Shown here piece after piece: positions 11,366 to 21,915 of a stretch of DNA of 64,000 nt. Position 1 is the first letter of the stretch. Each line of letters starts with the position of its first letter. This DNA comes from Symbiodinium natans (lineage: Eukaryota; Sar; Dinophyceae; Suessiales; Symbiodiniaceae), in NCBI GenBank assembly GCA_905221605.1, contig CAJNDS010002694.1, positions 1 through 64,000 of the forward strand, given 5' to 3'. The notes beneath the pieces were generated by a model. The model did not search any database, was not told where the DNA came from, and saw nothing but the letters and a program-made list of their open reading frames with translations. The position numbers and the translations under genes were made by a program.

Positions 11366-11620
11366 CCTCCTTTTTCAGAGTTGTTGAGCACGAAGAGTTC
11401 AGGGAAGTGGGTGCAGGATATCAGCAGCGGGTTTTCTAGGAGTGGCCACTGAAGCTACCTCCTGCTTACACACCTACCGGCTGCTTGCTTAAGGCTCATT
11501 CTCCTTGCAACAATCACCTGCCATCACGACTTGACATATATGTCGCTGAAGCCATTGCCAGCGCCAACAGCATGTGCAACGTCTTATGTAAGCAAACGCA
11601 CATATCGAACAATGGCTTTA

Positions 11621-13206
11621 TCACAGGTGCCGGGGAGCCGGGACAGAACCTTTACATTGAACAGTGTGGGCCGCGAAGGTCGCAGTGAAGTCAGAGAATT
11701 TTGCGGCTTCGGCTGGGGGGGAGGATTGGTTTGAGGATTCGACGCGCTTTTCTGACTCTGGTGCCGCGACATCGCCCTCGGCACTTAGCCTCTCGAAGCG
11801 ATTGTGGAGGGCCTCCATGAGGATCGGGCCCACGTAGTGGAAGGTAATGGGTAAGGGGCTTTGAGAGGTAATGGCCCGCTCATACGCGTCATCAAGCCAC
11901 TGCTTCGGGGACCCAAAGGCGTAGAGTCCATGCAAGGGCTGCAGGCGCACGCGATGCCTTTTCAGGAGGCATGCCACACCTAGAAAGTGCAGCCAAAAGA
12001 TGCCAAAAGCACACAAGGGTACAAGGTTGAAACAATATACAAGGCTGAAACACTAGGTTGCTCTGCAAAAACATTATTTTTCCCCCCAGGTGCTGATGTC
12101 ATCATAGGCCATGCCGTCTCTCTCCGTAGCCAGGTGGGACATGAGATCCACTTGAAAGGAGGAGGTGGAGTTTGCCATGATCCTCTTCAGGGCAGCCCTG
12201 CTCAAGGCGTAGCCGCCTCCCCCACAGAAGCCTCCGAGACCGTCCTCGCAGAAGCCGGGCCCACATCCCAAGACTCCCAGCGCCTGGGCCTCCAAAAAGC
12301 TGAAGGTCGAGAGCACCTGGCGCCTTAGTAGCCCAGTAGCCATCTTTTAATAAGGGCACCCCTTTTTTTTGGTGGGTTACTTTAGAAGGGAACCAGAGCC
12401 AAAAACAGGGAAAAGGGTACCACTGGGCTGTCCTGGCGCAAGTTTCGGATGTTCACGAAGGTGTCGTCGTCGACCACGAAGAACCAGGCGAAGTCATCGA
12501 CCCAGTGGTGTGCGAACTGCAATGCCTGCACCATTGCTGGGGCATTATTCAGAATTATCATGTATGTTCCTTATTGGGGTTAAGTGTTCATAAACATGAA
12601 AAAATGATTTTCAACAATGACCCAGGTGCGTAGCCTGTCTTGCAACACAAGCCAAGGCTGTGATCCTTGCCGCACTCCAGAACCCCTAAGACAGCCGGAT
12701 TCTGCACAGCTACGTCGCCCACCACTATGAGACCATCTGATGGTGAGGCTCGGATGTCTTGTCCCCATGTTCTGAGAATGGAGGAGACCTGGAATCTGTA
12801 GTTCTTGTGACCCGACCGCACCACATACAGCACTCCATCGCCACGCCGGTCCTTGGATTCCATGGTCAGGTTCGCTGCATGTAGAGGCGTCGTAGCTTCG
12901 CTCAATGCCAGTCCTCCAACCTGAGGGACATGGAACTCGGTGATGTATCTGCAAATAAAAACTTTAAGACTTTGCTTGCACTGCAAAGCACAGCAGGACT
13001 CGGGGCTTCAGCAATGTAGGGTTCGCATGTTCGTGCATTCAGCATAAAGTGCCCACCTTGTCAGTAGGGTTCACCGTCAACCACAAATCATGCATGAACC
13101 AAAGGCAAGTCAGGATCGCGAGGCAAACAATGATCAACAGCCACAGAAGCCACCGCAGTATCCAGAAAAGCGAGCGCCTGGTGTTCACAATGTGCTTCAT
13201 GGCCAT
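11621..13206 (-). CDS. GT31-family glycosyltransferase (Fringe / core-1 galactosyltransferase-like)
   Basis: Golgi type II membrane enzyme that would add a hexose from a nucleotide sugar to a glycan. Five exons can be read. (1) 13206 to about 13057 starts MAMKHIVNTRRSLFW and encodes one signal-anchor helix (WLLWLLIIVCLAILTCLWF). (2) About 12953-12620 has the GT31 start block VVRSGHKNYRFQVSSILRTW and GLIVVGD. (3) About 12545-12440 carries the metal-binding DxD box in WFFVVDDDTFVNIRNL. (4) 12323-12094 has GGFCGGGGYALSRAALKRI and ends at YDDI, the acidic pair typical of the family. (5) 11979-11621 continues SVACLLKRHRVRLQPLHG and PLPITFHYVGP, then a Ser/Pro-rich tail and TGA. Intron 3 is an introner with an 8-bp duplication. 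Intron 4 is GC-AG and phase-consistent. Introns 1-2 are placed only roughly. Which sugar is transferred cannot be told. Confidence 0.8.
12324..12431. mobile_element. Family A introner with 8-bp target-site duplication, in the GT31 gene
   Basis: 108-bp element flanked by direct repeats CCTGGCGC at 12316-12323 and 12432-12439. Inverted ends carry TAGCCCAGT(A/G). On the gene strand it starts ACAGCCCAGTGGTACCC and ends GGGCTACTAAG. Removing the element plus one duplication joins NL|RQVLSTF in frame. Splicing can be read as GC-AG (donor GC inside the duplication) or GA-AG (donor at the element start). Confidence 0.85.
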
Positions 13207-13740
13207 CTTCTCAGCACCGGTGGCTGCAGGACCGTGTCAAGGAACTTCTTCGACACTCGCCTTGAGATGCGCTCCGGCCGATGCCAAACACAACCTACAC
13301 GTCTCGCACTTCACCGCAGGGACATCGATGGCCTTGTCAATGCAAGGTCTGGAACGCTCAAAGGCCGCTATGTCTCAGTAAGGGCACGAGCATACTGCCC
13401 TCGATGTCTGGCCCTAAGCGACCTAAGCGTGCCAACTACAAACTTGAAGCCAAATCCTGCCATTCTTGACCAAACTACATTCTGGGACAGTGGCAAAGTC
13501 ATGTGTGTGAGCGGGGGGGGGGGGGGGGGGAAGTAGGATGCTTCTCAGGAACAGCAAGCAGGTCCATGAGCGTTCTTGCCATGCACTTGTGGTACAAGTC
13601 TTTCGGCTCAACCTCTGGGTCATTGCTGGAGCTGACCCTAAACCCGAAACCCGAAACCCCAAACCCTAAACCCTAAACCCTCTGAGTATAGCACTCCCTT
13701 CCGGGCAGCTCTATCTCCTACCCCGGAGTCCCTGAAGTGA

Positions 13741-13836
13741 ATTTCCCAACCTAGGAGTACCCCTTCTGTACCCCAAAGTGGATAGAATCCCCTTCAAGGG
13801 ACGCCCAAAAAAGGTACCGCTACTTTCGGAAACCCG
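13741..13836. mobile_element. Family H short element
   Basis: Starts 'atttcccaacctaggagta' and ends 'tactttcggaaaccc'. The inner GGATAGAATCCCCTTCAAGG is shared with 46629-46740. Confidence 0.6.
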
Positions 13837-14123
13837 CACGTGTGGCAGTGAACTGAACGCAATGAGCTCAGTGCGTCCGACGATTGGTCATGACGTTGCC
13901 GCAGTTCTGGTTGCCACCGCAGGCGTAAGCCTTTGAGCTTTGCGGGGCTTACTTGGGACAAACTTCAGCTCAAGCAGAAAAAATCTGGGAGATGCTGCTT
14001 AGCACCCTATAGCATCGAACTGCACAAAGCCCTGAAGTTCAGGGTTTAGGCTGCTCGATCCGACTGGCAGCTGTGACAGTGGGGCTTTGGAAGCTCCATC
14101 CACATTGGCTCCTGCGTCCTCCA

Positions 14124-14243
14124 CTTGGAGGTTCATGGGCACGTATAACCCCAATTATAACTGTACTTATAAGCCCCCTAAGTCCCCTAAGTAGGTTATA
14201 AGTAGACTTATTAGTGGGGGTTATAAATACCATGAACCTCCAA
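14124..14243. mobile_element. Family C inverted-repeat element
   Basis: CTTGGAGGTTCATGGGC... ...ACCATGAACCTCCAA, with AT-rich inner palindrome; relative of 3454-3595. Confidence 0.85.
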
Positions 14244-14509
14244 ACAGTGACTACCTCAAGCGAAAGAGACGGCAAGAATCTGTCGAAATGGTTGGGCATG
14301 CCATTGTGGCAGCCATTAATAGCCCCTCATCCCGTTACTGGAAAGTGTGGAATCAGTTGGTTCTGACTCCCCGACCCGTGTAAACCCCAAACCCTAAACC
14401 CTAAACCCTAAACCCTAAACTCTAATCCGGGCTCCTGACGTTTGATGACATGTTCTGATGATCCTGGGCATTGAGGCGGGGTCTAGAGCTCAAAGTTCAG
14501 GGAATCGCA

Positions 14510-14691
14510 CTTGGAGGTTCATGGGTACTTATAACTATAAGTCTACTTATACCCTACTTAGAGGACTTTATGGGGCTTATAAGCACAGTTATATAACCCC
14601 AGTTGTAAGTCTACTTATACCCTACTTAGAGGACTTTACGGGCTTAGAAGTACAGTTATAGTTGGGGTTACAAGTAACCTGAACCTCCAAG
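14510..14691. mobile_element. Family C inverted-repeat element with internal duplication
   Basis: Same ends as the copy 0.3 kb upstream. An inner block (taagtctacttataccctac and following) is present twice, making this copy longer (182 bp). Confidence 0.85.
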
Positions 14692-14866
14692 CAGGGTCTG
14701 ACAAAGTGTTCACAGTGCACATCTTCTGCAGCTACGCTCCGCTGGAAATGCTGGCGCAGGTGACACTCGGCCCTATACCCTGAACTTCCCAAAACCTAAA
14801 AAAAGACTTAACAAGGGTTCTGAGAATTCAGAAACAGGGGAAGAATCTTCGTGGATATGTTAAGCC

Positions 14867-15086
14867 CTTAGCCCTTAGCCCTTAGCCCTAAGCCCTAAAC
14901 CCTAAACCCTAAACCCCAAGAACGCCTGCCCCACATGCAACGCGCTGCGTGCAAGGGGCTGAGTAGCGGCCATGGATCGCCGCGCCGGCCCCATCCTGTC
15001 GCTGCTTTTTCCACGAGAAGCCCTGAACGCTACACACCTTTAGGGTTTAGGGTTTAGGGTTGAGGGTTGAGGGTTTAGGGTTTAGC
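14867..15086. repeat. CCCTAAA array, 121-bp core, TTTAGGG array
   Basis: Arrays at 14867-14917 and 15039-15086. The core is GC-rich and open in all three minus frames (for example GFSWKKQRQDGAGAAIHGRY), preceded by 'gtagcgttcag' and followed by G|GGTTTAGG, so it looks like a minus-strand exon. Confidence 0.75.
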
Positions 15087-15229
15087 AAAAACTCGCTGCC
15101 AGACTGTACACTCTAGACATAAAACCCCGTCTTGCGCCTGCGCGAAAGGGGCACTCTGCCGTGGCATTGGAGGCGGCAGGCCTCCGTCCCAAGCGGAGGT
15201 TTTAGGGTTTGGGCGGTTTGGGGCTTATA

Positions 15230-15345
15230 GGGTAATATAGGTGCGCTAATAATTGGAACTAATAGGGTCTTGGGGGCTATTACAGTATAACGATAAAGGG
15301 ACCATAAGGGAATACTGTTAGTAATTCTTCCGACCCCTTTACTAG
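15230..15345. mobile_element. Family D short repeat element
   Basis: AGGGACCATAAGGGAATAC then 'ttcttccgaccccttt'; relative of 10210. Confidence 0.6.
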
Positions 15346-15836
15346 GGAAAAGGGGCAGTGTCGGATGGGGATGGGCGATCGATTTTGTCAAGAGGTCGAC
15401 GTGTTGCTTCAGAAAGCGGTCGTCTGCAACTTACGAAATCGTAACAAGCGCCAACTATCGAGACTGGAGTTTTGGAGCTGGCTGTAATGGAAACAGCTAC
15501 AGCAACTCAGGTGAACCACGACGAGAGGACACAGCCGTTGTGTGCAAGCCTTGTTGTCGGGGGTACACAGTACTCGAGGAATGTAGATTTCAAGGGACAT
15601 ATCTGCAATCAGCTTCTGGGTCGGAAAGCCATGCGCCTTAGGTTGGTGCAACGGTGGACCGCAGACCCCTTGGTGCCTGCCCCTGCGCCGTAGTCGTGGG
15701 CGAAGGGCGCGCCTCCTGTCCAGCATCCTAAGCCATCAACCCTATGCCCAATCATGCTGAGCCATCTTCATTTTATAATCGAAAAACTAAAAGAGGGCAG
15801 GGGCTCAAGGCTGCAAACATGCCTTGCTAAACGCAG

Positions 15837-16850
15837 AGAAAGATGCTCAAATTTGGGCCTGCGCATGGTTTGTGGCACACTGTTGGCAGGTTCTTGGTGG
15901 AAGGGCTGGACGGTGGGAAGAAGTGCGAAGCCGCCTACAAGACAACCACCTGACTGTGCGAACTGAATTCTTCCTAAACCCTAAGCCCTAAGCCCTAAAC
16001 CCTAAACCCTGAACCCTAAACCCTAAACCCTAAACCCTAAACCCTAAACCCTATTTCTTCAGGGGCAGAGTCTCCTCGGCTGGCCTGCTGCGGCGCCTGC
16101 AGATGATTCGTTTTACTTAGGGGCTGAATACCCTAGCCCCAAGAAGGTCAACCTTGTATACCCTAGTTGTCCAGTGTAGGGTTTAGGGTTTAGGGTTTAG
16201 GGTTTGGGGTTTAGGGTTTAGGGTTTAGGGTTTAGGGTTTAGGGTTTAGGGTTTAGGGTTTAGGGTTTAGGGTTTAGGGTTTAGGGTTTAGGGTTTAGGG
16301 TTTAGGTTCTAGGTTAGGGCTTAGGGTTTAGGGGATCATACTACCCCAAAAAGGTTAAAGGTTACGTACTCTACTACTAGGATATATAGTAGGATTCTAG
16401 GATTCTAGGATTCTGTAGAACCAACAAGGTTACAGGATACCTACCCAGCCCCTAAGGTTACCCTGGTGATGATGACTTCCTTCTCTGCTTTGTTGCTCCC
16501 TGTTCGTGTTTAAAGGTTCGGCTGTGGCGACTTGTTGCATGAATAGCACCATGAACAATCCTGGCGTCATAGACTAAACCCTAAACCCTAAACCCTAGAC
16601 CCTAAACCCTAAACCCTAAACCCTAAACCCTAATCCCTAAACCCTACACCCTAAACCCTAAACCCTAAACCCTAGCACAGACGATGCGTGCTTCAGAAGC
16701 CTTGTGGCCCTTTTTTAACTGCGCACAGAAAGTCAGAAAGTCGCGCCTGGAACCCTGCGGCTGCCATGGGCCCTGAAGCGGAGGCAGAGGGCCAAGCATG
16801 GGTTTGGGGGCATAAGGGGTCAGGGTTTGAAGGTTGTCGGGTTCAGGGGT
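15837..16850 (+). CDS. Unrecognised plus-strand gene, exons separated by telomeric introns
   Basis: Exon from 15837 (after 'ctaaacgcag') reads KDAQIWACAWFVAHCWQ and RWEEVRSRLQDNHLTVRT. After a CCCTAAA intron ending 'tatttcttcag' a short exon (16065-16110) reads GQSLLGWPAAAPADDSFY. A third candidate at 16686-16800 after 'cctagcacag' reads RCVLQKPCGPFLTAHRKSES. The first junction can be spliced as GA-AG with a near-repeat ATTCTTC on both sides of the array. Minus-strand frames are also open over the first exon, so strand choice is not certain. No family recognised. Confidence 0.35.
15972..16052 (-). repeat. CCCTAAA array inside an intron
   Basis: About 11 units flanked by 'aattcttcc' and 'tatttcttcag', a near-direct repeat. 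Confidence 0.95.
16164..16375. mobile_element. Family B introner split by a TTTAGGG array
   Basis: Left end CTAGTTGTCCAGT, then about 20 TTTAGGG units (16175-16330), then the family B right half ACTACCCCAAAAAGGTTAAA ... CTCTACTACTAGG. Compare the array-free copies at 5172 and 31364. Confidence 0.75.
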
Positions 16851-16990
16851 GGTTAGGGTTTAGGGTTTAGGGTTTAGGGTTTAGGGTTTAGGGCTTAGGG
16901 TTTAGGGTTTAGGGTGTAGGGCTTAGGGCTTAGGGTTTAGGGTTTAGGGTTTAGGGTTTAGGATGTAGGGTGTAGGGTGTAGGGTTTAGG
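16576..16990. repeat. CCCTAAA array, 178-bp core, TTTAGGG array
   Basis: Arrays at 16576-16675 and 16854-16990, each over ten units with CCCTAGA/GTGTAGG variants. The core is exon-like on plus. Confidence 0.9.
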
Positions 16991-17196
16991 AGAACCCCTG
17001 AAAAATTACCCATTTTCTTCCTGATAAGGGCAATACAGGGATGATTATCTTTGTTGGGGGGGGGGGGGTCTGAAGCACATAGTAGTTCTAAGGAGCGGTA
17101 GAGGAATAGATCCTAAAGCCTTTGTGAAGCGACCCCGAAATCGGGTGGAAAGGGGATCCAGGCTTGGCAGCTGACGCCAAACGCGGACTCTACACA

Positions 17197-17315
17197 AACC
17201 CTAAGCCCTAAGCCCTAAGCCCTAAACCCTAAACCCTAAATCCTAAAACTTTAAGCCCTAAACCCCAAACCCTAAACCCTAAAACCTAGACCCTAAACCC
17301 TAAACCTGAGCCCTA
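17197..17315 (-). repeat. CCCTAAA array
   Basis: About 15 units, with AAGCCCT variants at its left side. Confidence 0.9.
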
Positions 17316-17479
17316 AGGTCGTCTTGATCAGGCATCTGCGGGTAGTTTGCCGGGTAGTGTTAAAGCAAGGTCCCTGTCTTACTATGCAATGAAAAAGAGG
17401 TGGTTGGCACGGTTAGACCTGCAGACCTCAATCCTTCTAGACCCCTCAAAGCCCTAAACCGTCAACTTACAATCGCCCA

Positions 17480-17890
17480 GGTGGACACAAACCAGCCTCC
17501 CCCCACACCCACAAATAGGGGTCTACGACAATAGGGGACCCCTAATGTAAACCCCCAAATAATAAGGATTTCTATTTATTGGGGGTACCTTACTGGGATC
17601 GTTATTATCAGGGAATCCTACAATTTGGGGGTTTATATTGCGGCTCCCTTGTTTCGTCAACCCCGAAATCTAGCGAAACCAGGCCTGTGGGCTGTTGCAG
17701 CGCCTGCCAAAGGGGGCTGACAGGGTCGTGGAACCACTCTTGGGAGTTGGACCGGTACAAATGGGGGTTTCCGAACATAGGGGGTACCTCCCTATGAGGG
17801 GATGTTTTTCTATTTGGGGTAACAAAAGGGGTACCCCTATACAAGTGATGCAGGGTCACTGATCTTCTACTGTATCTACACATCTATACA
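17480..17890 (-). CDS. Unrecognised protein, exon between two family H elements
   Basis: The central exon (about 17757-17650) reads YRSNSQEWFHDPVSPLWQAL and TGLVSLDFGVDETREP. An upstream piece (17883-17850) reads CRYSRRSVTLHHL, and a downstream piece (about 17515-17478) ends ...STWAI|GTAAGTTGA, a strong donor. Both gaps are filled by short inverted-repeat elements of family H (about 17757-17852 and 17512-17650). TTGTA is duplicated at the upstream junction, but no AG acceptor fits exactly there. Function unknown. Confidence 0.4.
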
Positions 17891-18250
17891 TGTCGCTGAC
17901 TGCTTTCTGTACGCTCGTTCTTTCTTTCGTTCTTTTGTTCTTGCGCAGTTTGTGCGCATCGATGTCGAGGCGGTGCACGGACTGAACGGCTCAGAGAAGG
18001 CCTCTTTCTGTACCCGCCGTCCTTTTTGTATTTTCTCTGTGTCTCTCTCACTCTCTCTCCACCTCTCTTAGGGTCTACTTCCAAGCCCTCGACGCATATT
18101 TATCCTGGGGTCCCATTTCAGGCGCTAGGGGTTCTAGGGCTTTGGGTTTACAGTTTACTCCAGGGTTCCTTGGATGCGTGATCAGACCCTGCTCGGAGCC
18201 CAAAAGTCCGCTGATGTAGCCTGCAATCAACAATTGGGGAAATTCACGGT

Positions 18251-18506
18251 AACCCTAAACCCTAAACCCTAAACCCTAAACCTTAAACCCTAAACCCTCC
18301 TGGCAGAGCGGCTCCTAAGTGCCAGTGCCCTAAAGCCTCAATATTTAGCTGGCTTTCCACCAGTCCTCGCGGCCACGCCGGCTGCCAGGCGAAGGTGCAC
18401 GATGCCCAACTGCCTTGTGAGAACGGGGGTTTAGGGTTTAGGGTTTAGGGTTTCCTTCGTGTTCGGGGTTGGTTCTGGGGGTTTAAGGTTTAGGGTTCAG
18501 GGCTGA
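18251..18506. repeat. CCCTAAA array, core, TTTAGGG array
   Basis: Arrays at 18251-18299 and 18429-18452 plus 18482-18506. Confidence 0.85.
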
Positions 18507-18599
18507 GGGCACGACCTGTATCCCAGCTGGCGACTGCACGTGACACGGTGCTACCTGCATGTGTGTTGTCTGCCGAAGTTGAAACAGGGCAGCTCTGAA

Positions 18600-21195
18600 C
18601 CCTAAACCATCACCAACTGCCTGCTGTGCGTCACCATAGCAGGGGTGTCGTGCCTGGGCAAGTGGCGGCCAAAGCTTGCCGTCAGTTGAGATGAGTATCA
18701 GCATCGGGTTTAGGGCTTAGGGTTCAGAACGTCCCGGGAAGATGAGTCAAGGGATCGAGGGTTCGTGATGAGGAGCCCGACAAGCTCCCTGCGACATGGG
18801 CTCTTGAGCCTCTTTCGCTTCTTGTGCTGGGCGCTGGACTTGCGGAGGCGCTGCGAAGCCGGCGGCCGGCATAGCCTCAGAGTGTAGGGTTTACAGTTTA
18901 GGGTTTAGGGTGTAGATGTGTGGGGGCTGACCCAACTGAATGCCTAGAAAAACTGGTCGCCATTGGTAGCTAGTCCCTTCCCTTGCAACAGCTTGTGTAG
19001 AGCACATTTCCAAGTAAGCACACACAAACGAATCTTATGGTTACATTCTCTCCGTTTTCGTGGGCCACTCCAGAAGGGCCCATAATTAAACCCTTTTGCA
19101 CATCGCAAGACTCAGCACATGACGCATCACTTAGGATTGATAGACACCGCCTCAGAGCTCAAAACACCCTAAACACGACCCAAACCTGTACATCTCCAAC
19201 AATTTTATTGGAGGTAATGCCCTGTGAAGGCGGGCCTTTTTGCAATAGGCTGTCTATGGGAATGCACGCACTTTTGAAAGAACAGTTTTAAACAGCATTG
19301 TAACCTCGACAGAACCTCCGAAATCCAGAGGAGGAACCCTAAACCTTAGGGCCTGAACCCAAAACCTCCGAAACCCATAACATCCTACCTATACTCCCCT
19401 TAGAACCTTAATAAGATATTATGTTTAATACCCTCTTGGGTGTTATATAAACAAAAACAAATAAACATTTCCAGGGGGATATAGCTATAACATCCCTCAG
19501 ACCCCACTTCCCTCAGCAAGCTCAGCAGAACGCACGTGCCTGCGACTCGCCATAGCACGGCTGTCGTGACTGGGGAGTCGCCGCAAAGCCATTTTGCTGA
19601 GCCTTGCTCAAGGGGGGCTGGGCGTGTCGTGCGTTGGCAGGGGGCTTCAAAGAGGTTGGCCTTCTGTCAGAAGCCCACTATGGTCCGCGGCTGGGGGATG
19701 TGCAAGTTGGCTGACAACAACCCCTCGTATCGCTTTCATCCGAACACCGAGATTTGCAGCTCGGGAAGCTTTTCCAACATGGCATTTTACGCTGCAAAGC
19801 AATTCCCGTGATTTGCAGTCTTCTTTTGTATCGCATTTGAAGCTGTCAACTGCCTGGGAGCGGCAATGGAGCGTTAAGAAACAGCCAGGAACGCCGCGTT
19901 TTGCAGCCTTGGGCCCCCCCGAAATCAAGTTTCCCCTAGGGGGAAATTGAGGGTCAAGAGTGCTTCGGATGGAACCACCAAACTCGAAAGCTGAACAACG
20001 AAACATCCAAGAACGCCTCATAACACCAAAAGTTCTTCCGGGCCCTGGTGGTCAAAAACATCCAGGGCCCCCTTAGATAAATGCTATGACCGCGGTGGCG
20101 GGCTGTGCGATTCTTTACAGACTGTTGCTGTACAGTACAACCACTGCGTACCGGGAGTTTGCTACATTCTGGAATCGACAGTCGCCCGAAATTGATCGAT
20201 GCCTCTCTATCATCTCACCCTACCTAGAGAGTTCTTTTCGAAATCAGGGTAGCTTACTTTAGCCCTAACTTAACTCCCTAAACCCTAAACCCTAAACCCG
20301 AAACCCGAAACCCGAAACCCTAAACCCCAAACCCGAAACCGTAAACCCTAAACCCACAACCCTAAACCCACCACACCTTTTCAAATCCCGCCGGCCTGAA
20401 CCGGGTCACCGTAGCACGGGTGACGGCCCATGGGTGCCGGCGCCGCACGGCCAGCTGCCATGGCCTCAAGGGTTTAGGGTTTAGGGTTTAGGGTTAGGGT
20501 TTAGGGTTTAGGGTTTAGGGTTTAGGGTTTAGGGTTTAGGGTTTAGGGTTTAGGGTTTGGGGTTTGGGGTTTGGGGGGGTTGGGGGTTTGGGGTTGGGGT
20601 TTGGGGTTTGGGGTTTGGGGTTTGGGGTTTGGGGTTTGGGGTTTGGGGTTTGGGGTTTGGGGTTTGGGGTTTGGGGTTTGGGGCTTGGGGCTTAGGGTTT
20701 AGGGTTTAGGGATGTTCAGGGTTTAGGGTTTAGGGTTTGGGGATTAGGGTTTCGGGCTTCGGGTTTAGGGTTTAGGGTTTGGGGTTGGTTTAGGGTTTAG
20801 GGCAGGGGTTGAAAGCTGGGGAATCGAAAGCCCAGACCCCTCGGGGTGCTGTTGCAAGCCTTCCTTGTAACTGTGGAGACTTCGAAAGTTCCAAGCCCCA
20901 AGCCGCCTGTCAGGGTCGCACCCACCTTTTTTTTGCATGAGCTAGCTGCAAGAAATGGGTTCTTTCTGGCCCCATGCCTAAACCTCAAACGTCTTGAAAG
21001 TTTCAGTGTGAAATCCACGATTGCCAAACCGGCACTTGTCGCTGAAAATCCAAAGACCTGAGTCACGCAAGTCGTAAGCATCCCTCCTGGCTGAATATAA
21101 ACCAAGCTTAGGGTTGAGGCTGCCCGTGCCTGCTCCTCGGCATAGCAGGGCCGCGCGCCCGGCGTGGCAGATGGAATCGGTGCAGCCTCCGACAA
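18600..21195 (-). CDS. Repeat-motif protein (PCYG motif), exons bracketed by telomere arrays
   Basis: Four separate minus-strand exons encode variants of one motif: 21190-21115 (TPGARPCYAEEQARAAS), 20470-20385 (PMGRHPCYGDPVQAGG), 19660-19540 (TPQSRQPCYGESQARA) and 18690-18605 (LAQARHPCYGDAQQAVGD). An exon at 18885-18740 (SEAMPAAGFAAPPQVQRPAQ) shares the Ala/Pro/Gln-rich start with the 20.47-kb one (EAMAAGRAAPAP). Acceptors are 'ctctgag|GC' and 'ccttgag|GC' directly after CCCTAAA units. The 18.6-kb exon ends GATG|GTTTAGGG. The minus frame is open at 20797-21195. I infer one gene with duplicated exons; the family is not recognised and exon order is not proven. Confidence 0.45.
20276..20805. repeat. 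CCCTAAA array, exon core, very long TTTAGGG/TTTGGGG array
   Basis: Array at 20276-20367, a 101-bp core holding a PCYG exon, then about 330 bp of TTTAGGG that changes into TTTGGGG for about 20 units and back. This is the longest array in the window. Confidence 0.95.
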
Positions 21196-21717
21196 ACAGA
21201 AATCTCTTGTTTTGGCCCCGAAGCTAGAATGAAACTGTTGCCCTACACCCTAGCACCCCCACCCAACCCTAGATAGCATCAGAGACCCCAATAGGGACCA
21301 TAATCTGGGCCAACTCGCATCTCTGTTTTGGGAGGTTGCGCATGATCTTGAAAGGCCTTGACTTCATAGCACTGGAACCAACAGGGCTTCAAAGGCGTTT
21401 AGGGCTTATAGCCCTAGAAACCCCAAAGCCCCTGAACCCTCAACTGCAGGGCCTACACAGAGTCCTTATAGGGCTCGGTAGGGTTGCAAGGGGTCAGGAG
21501 ACAGGTGATCTAGAACCACTAATGCGGGCATCCACGTCCAAGAGCCCTATAATAGGGCACCCTCTGGGAAACGGAAGTCGGATGAGTACGTGAAGCCAGA
21601 AAGCTGCCGGCAGTTTGGTCCTTGGTTCGTAGTAGGGAATCAGCGCATTAGGGACTATATAAGGGTATCTGCTGTATAACTCCCTGGTAAAGTCGGTTAC
21701 GCCTCAGCGTTTTGGTA

Positions 21718-21766
21718 ATGTATATATATATATATATATATACATACATACATATATATGTAGGGA
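21718..21766. repeat. TA/CATA microsatellite
   Basis: Alternating TA followed by TACATA units. Confidence 0.9.
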
Positions 21767-21817
21767 GTGGACTCATTTGGCCTCCGGGCAGGGAACCCTA
21801 AACCCCAAACACTTGGC

Positions 21818-21915
21818 ATGTTCCCCCTTATGCTATCAGTCCTTAACAGGGCTTGCTTGTAGTACCCCCCCATGATAATTCTATTCAGGACTGTAAGTAT
21901 AAGGGGGAACATCCA
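21818..21915. mobile_element. Family E inverted-repeat element (array-free copy)
   Basis: ATGTTCCCCCTTATGCTATC ... GTATAAGGGGGAACATCC: clean inverted ends of about 17 bp. Reference copy for the array-bearing versions at 4231 and 23605. Confidence 0.8.

Larger units (their letters stand above)
13210..15830. other. Intergenic: elements, poly-G, arrays
   Basis: Holds poly-G at 13509-13530, a CCCTAAA array at 13640-13682, a family H element at 13741-13836, two family C elements, CCCTAAA at 14382-14420, an array pair at 14867-15086, and a family D copy at 15230-15345. Open frames at 15409-15726 exist on both strands (plus reads NHDERTQPLCASLVVGGTQ) but no gene is convincing. Confidence 0.5.

Noticed and set aside
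19560-19610. Spliced-leader relic ('aagccattttgctgag')
   Set aside because: Only partly matches the dinoflagellate spliced leader (CCATTTTGGCTCAAG) and overlaps a likely PCYG exon; 'ccattttgg' at 1420 and 44090 also lacks the rest.
20469-20805. CRISPR-like regular repeats
   Set aside because: Units are 7-bp telomere repeats without spacers; the organism is clearly eukaryotic.
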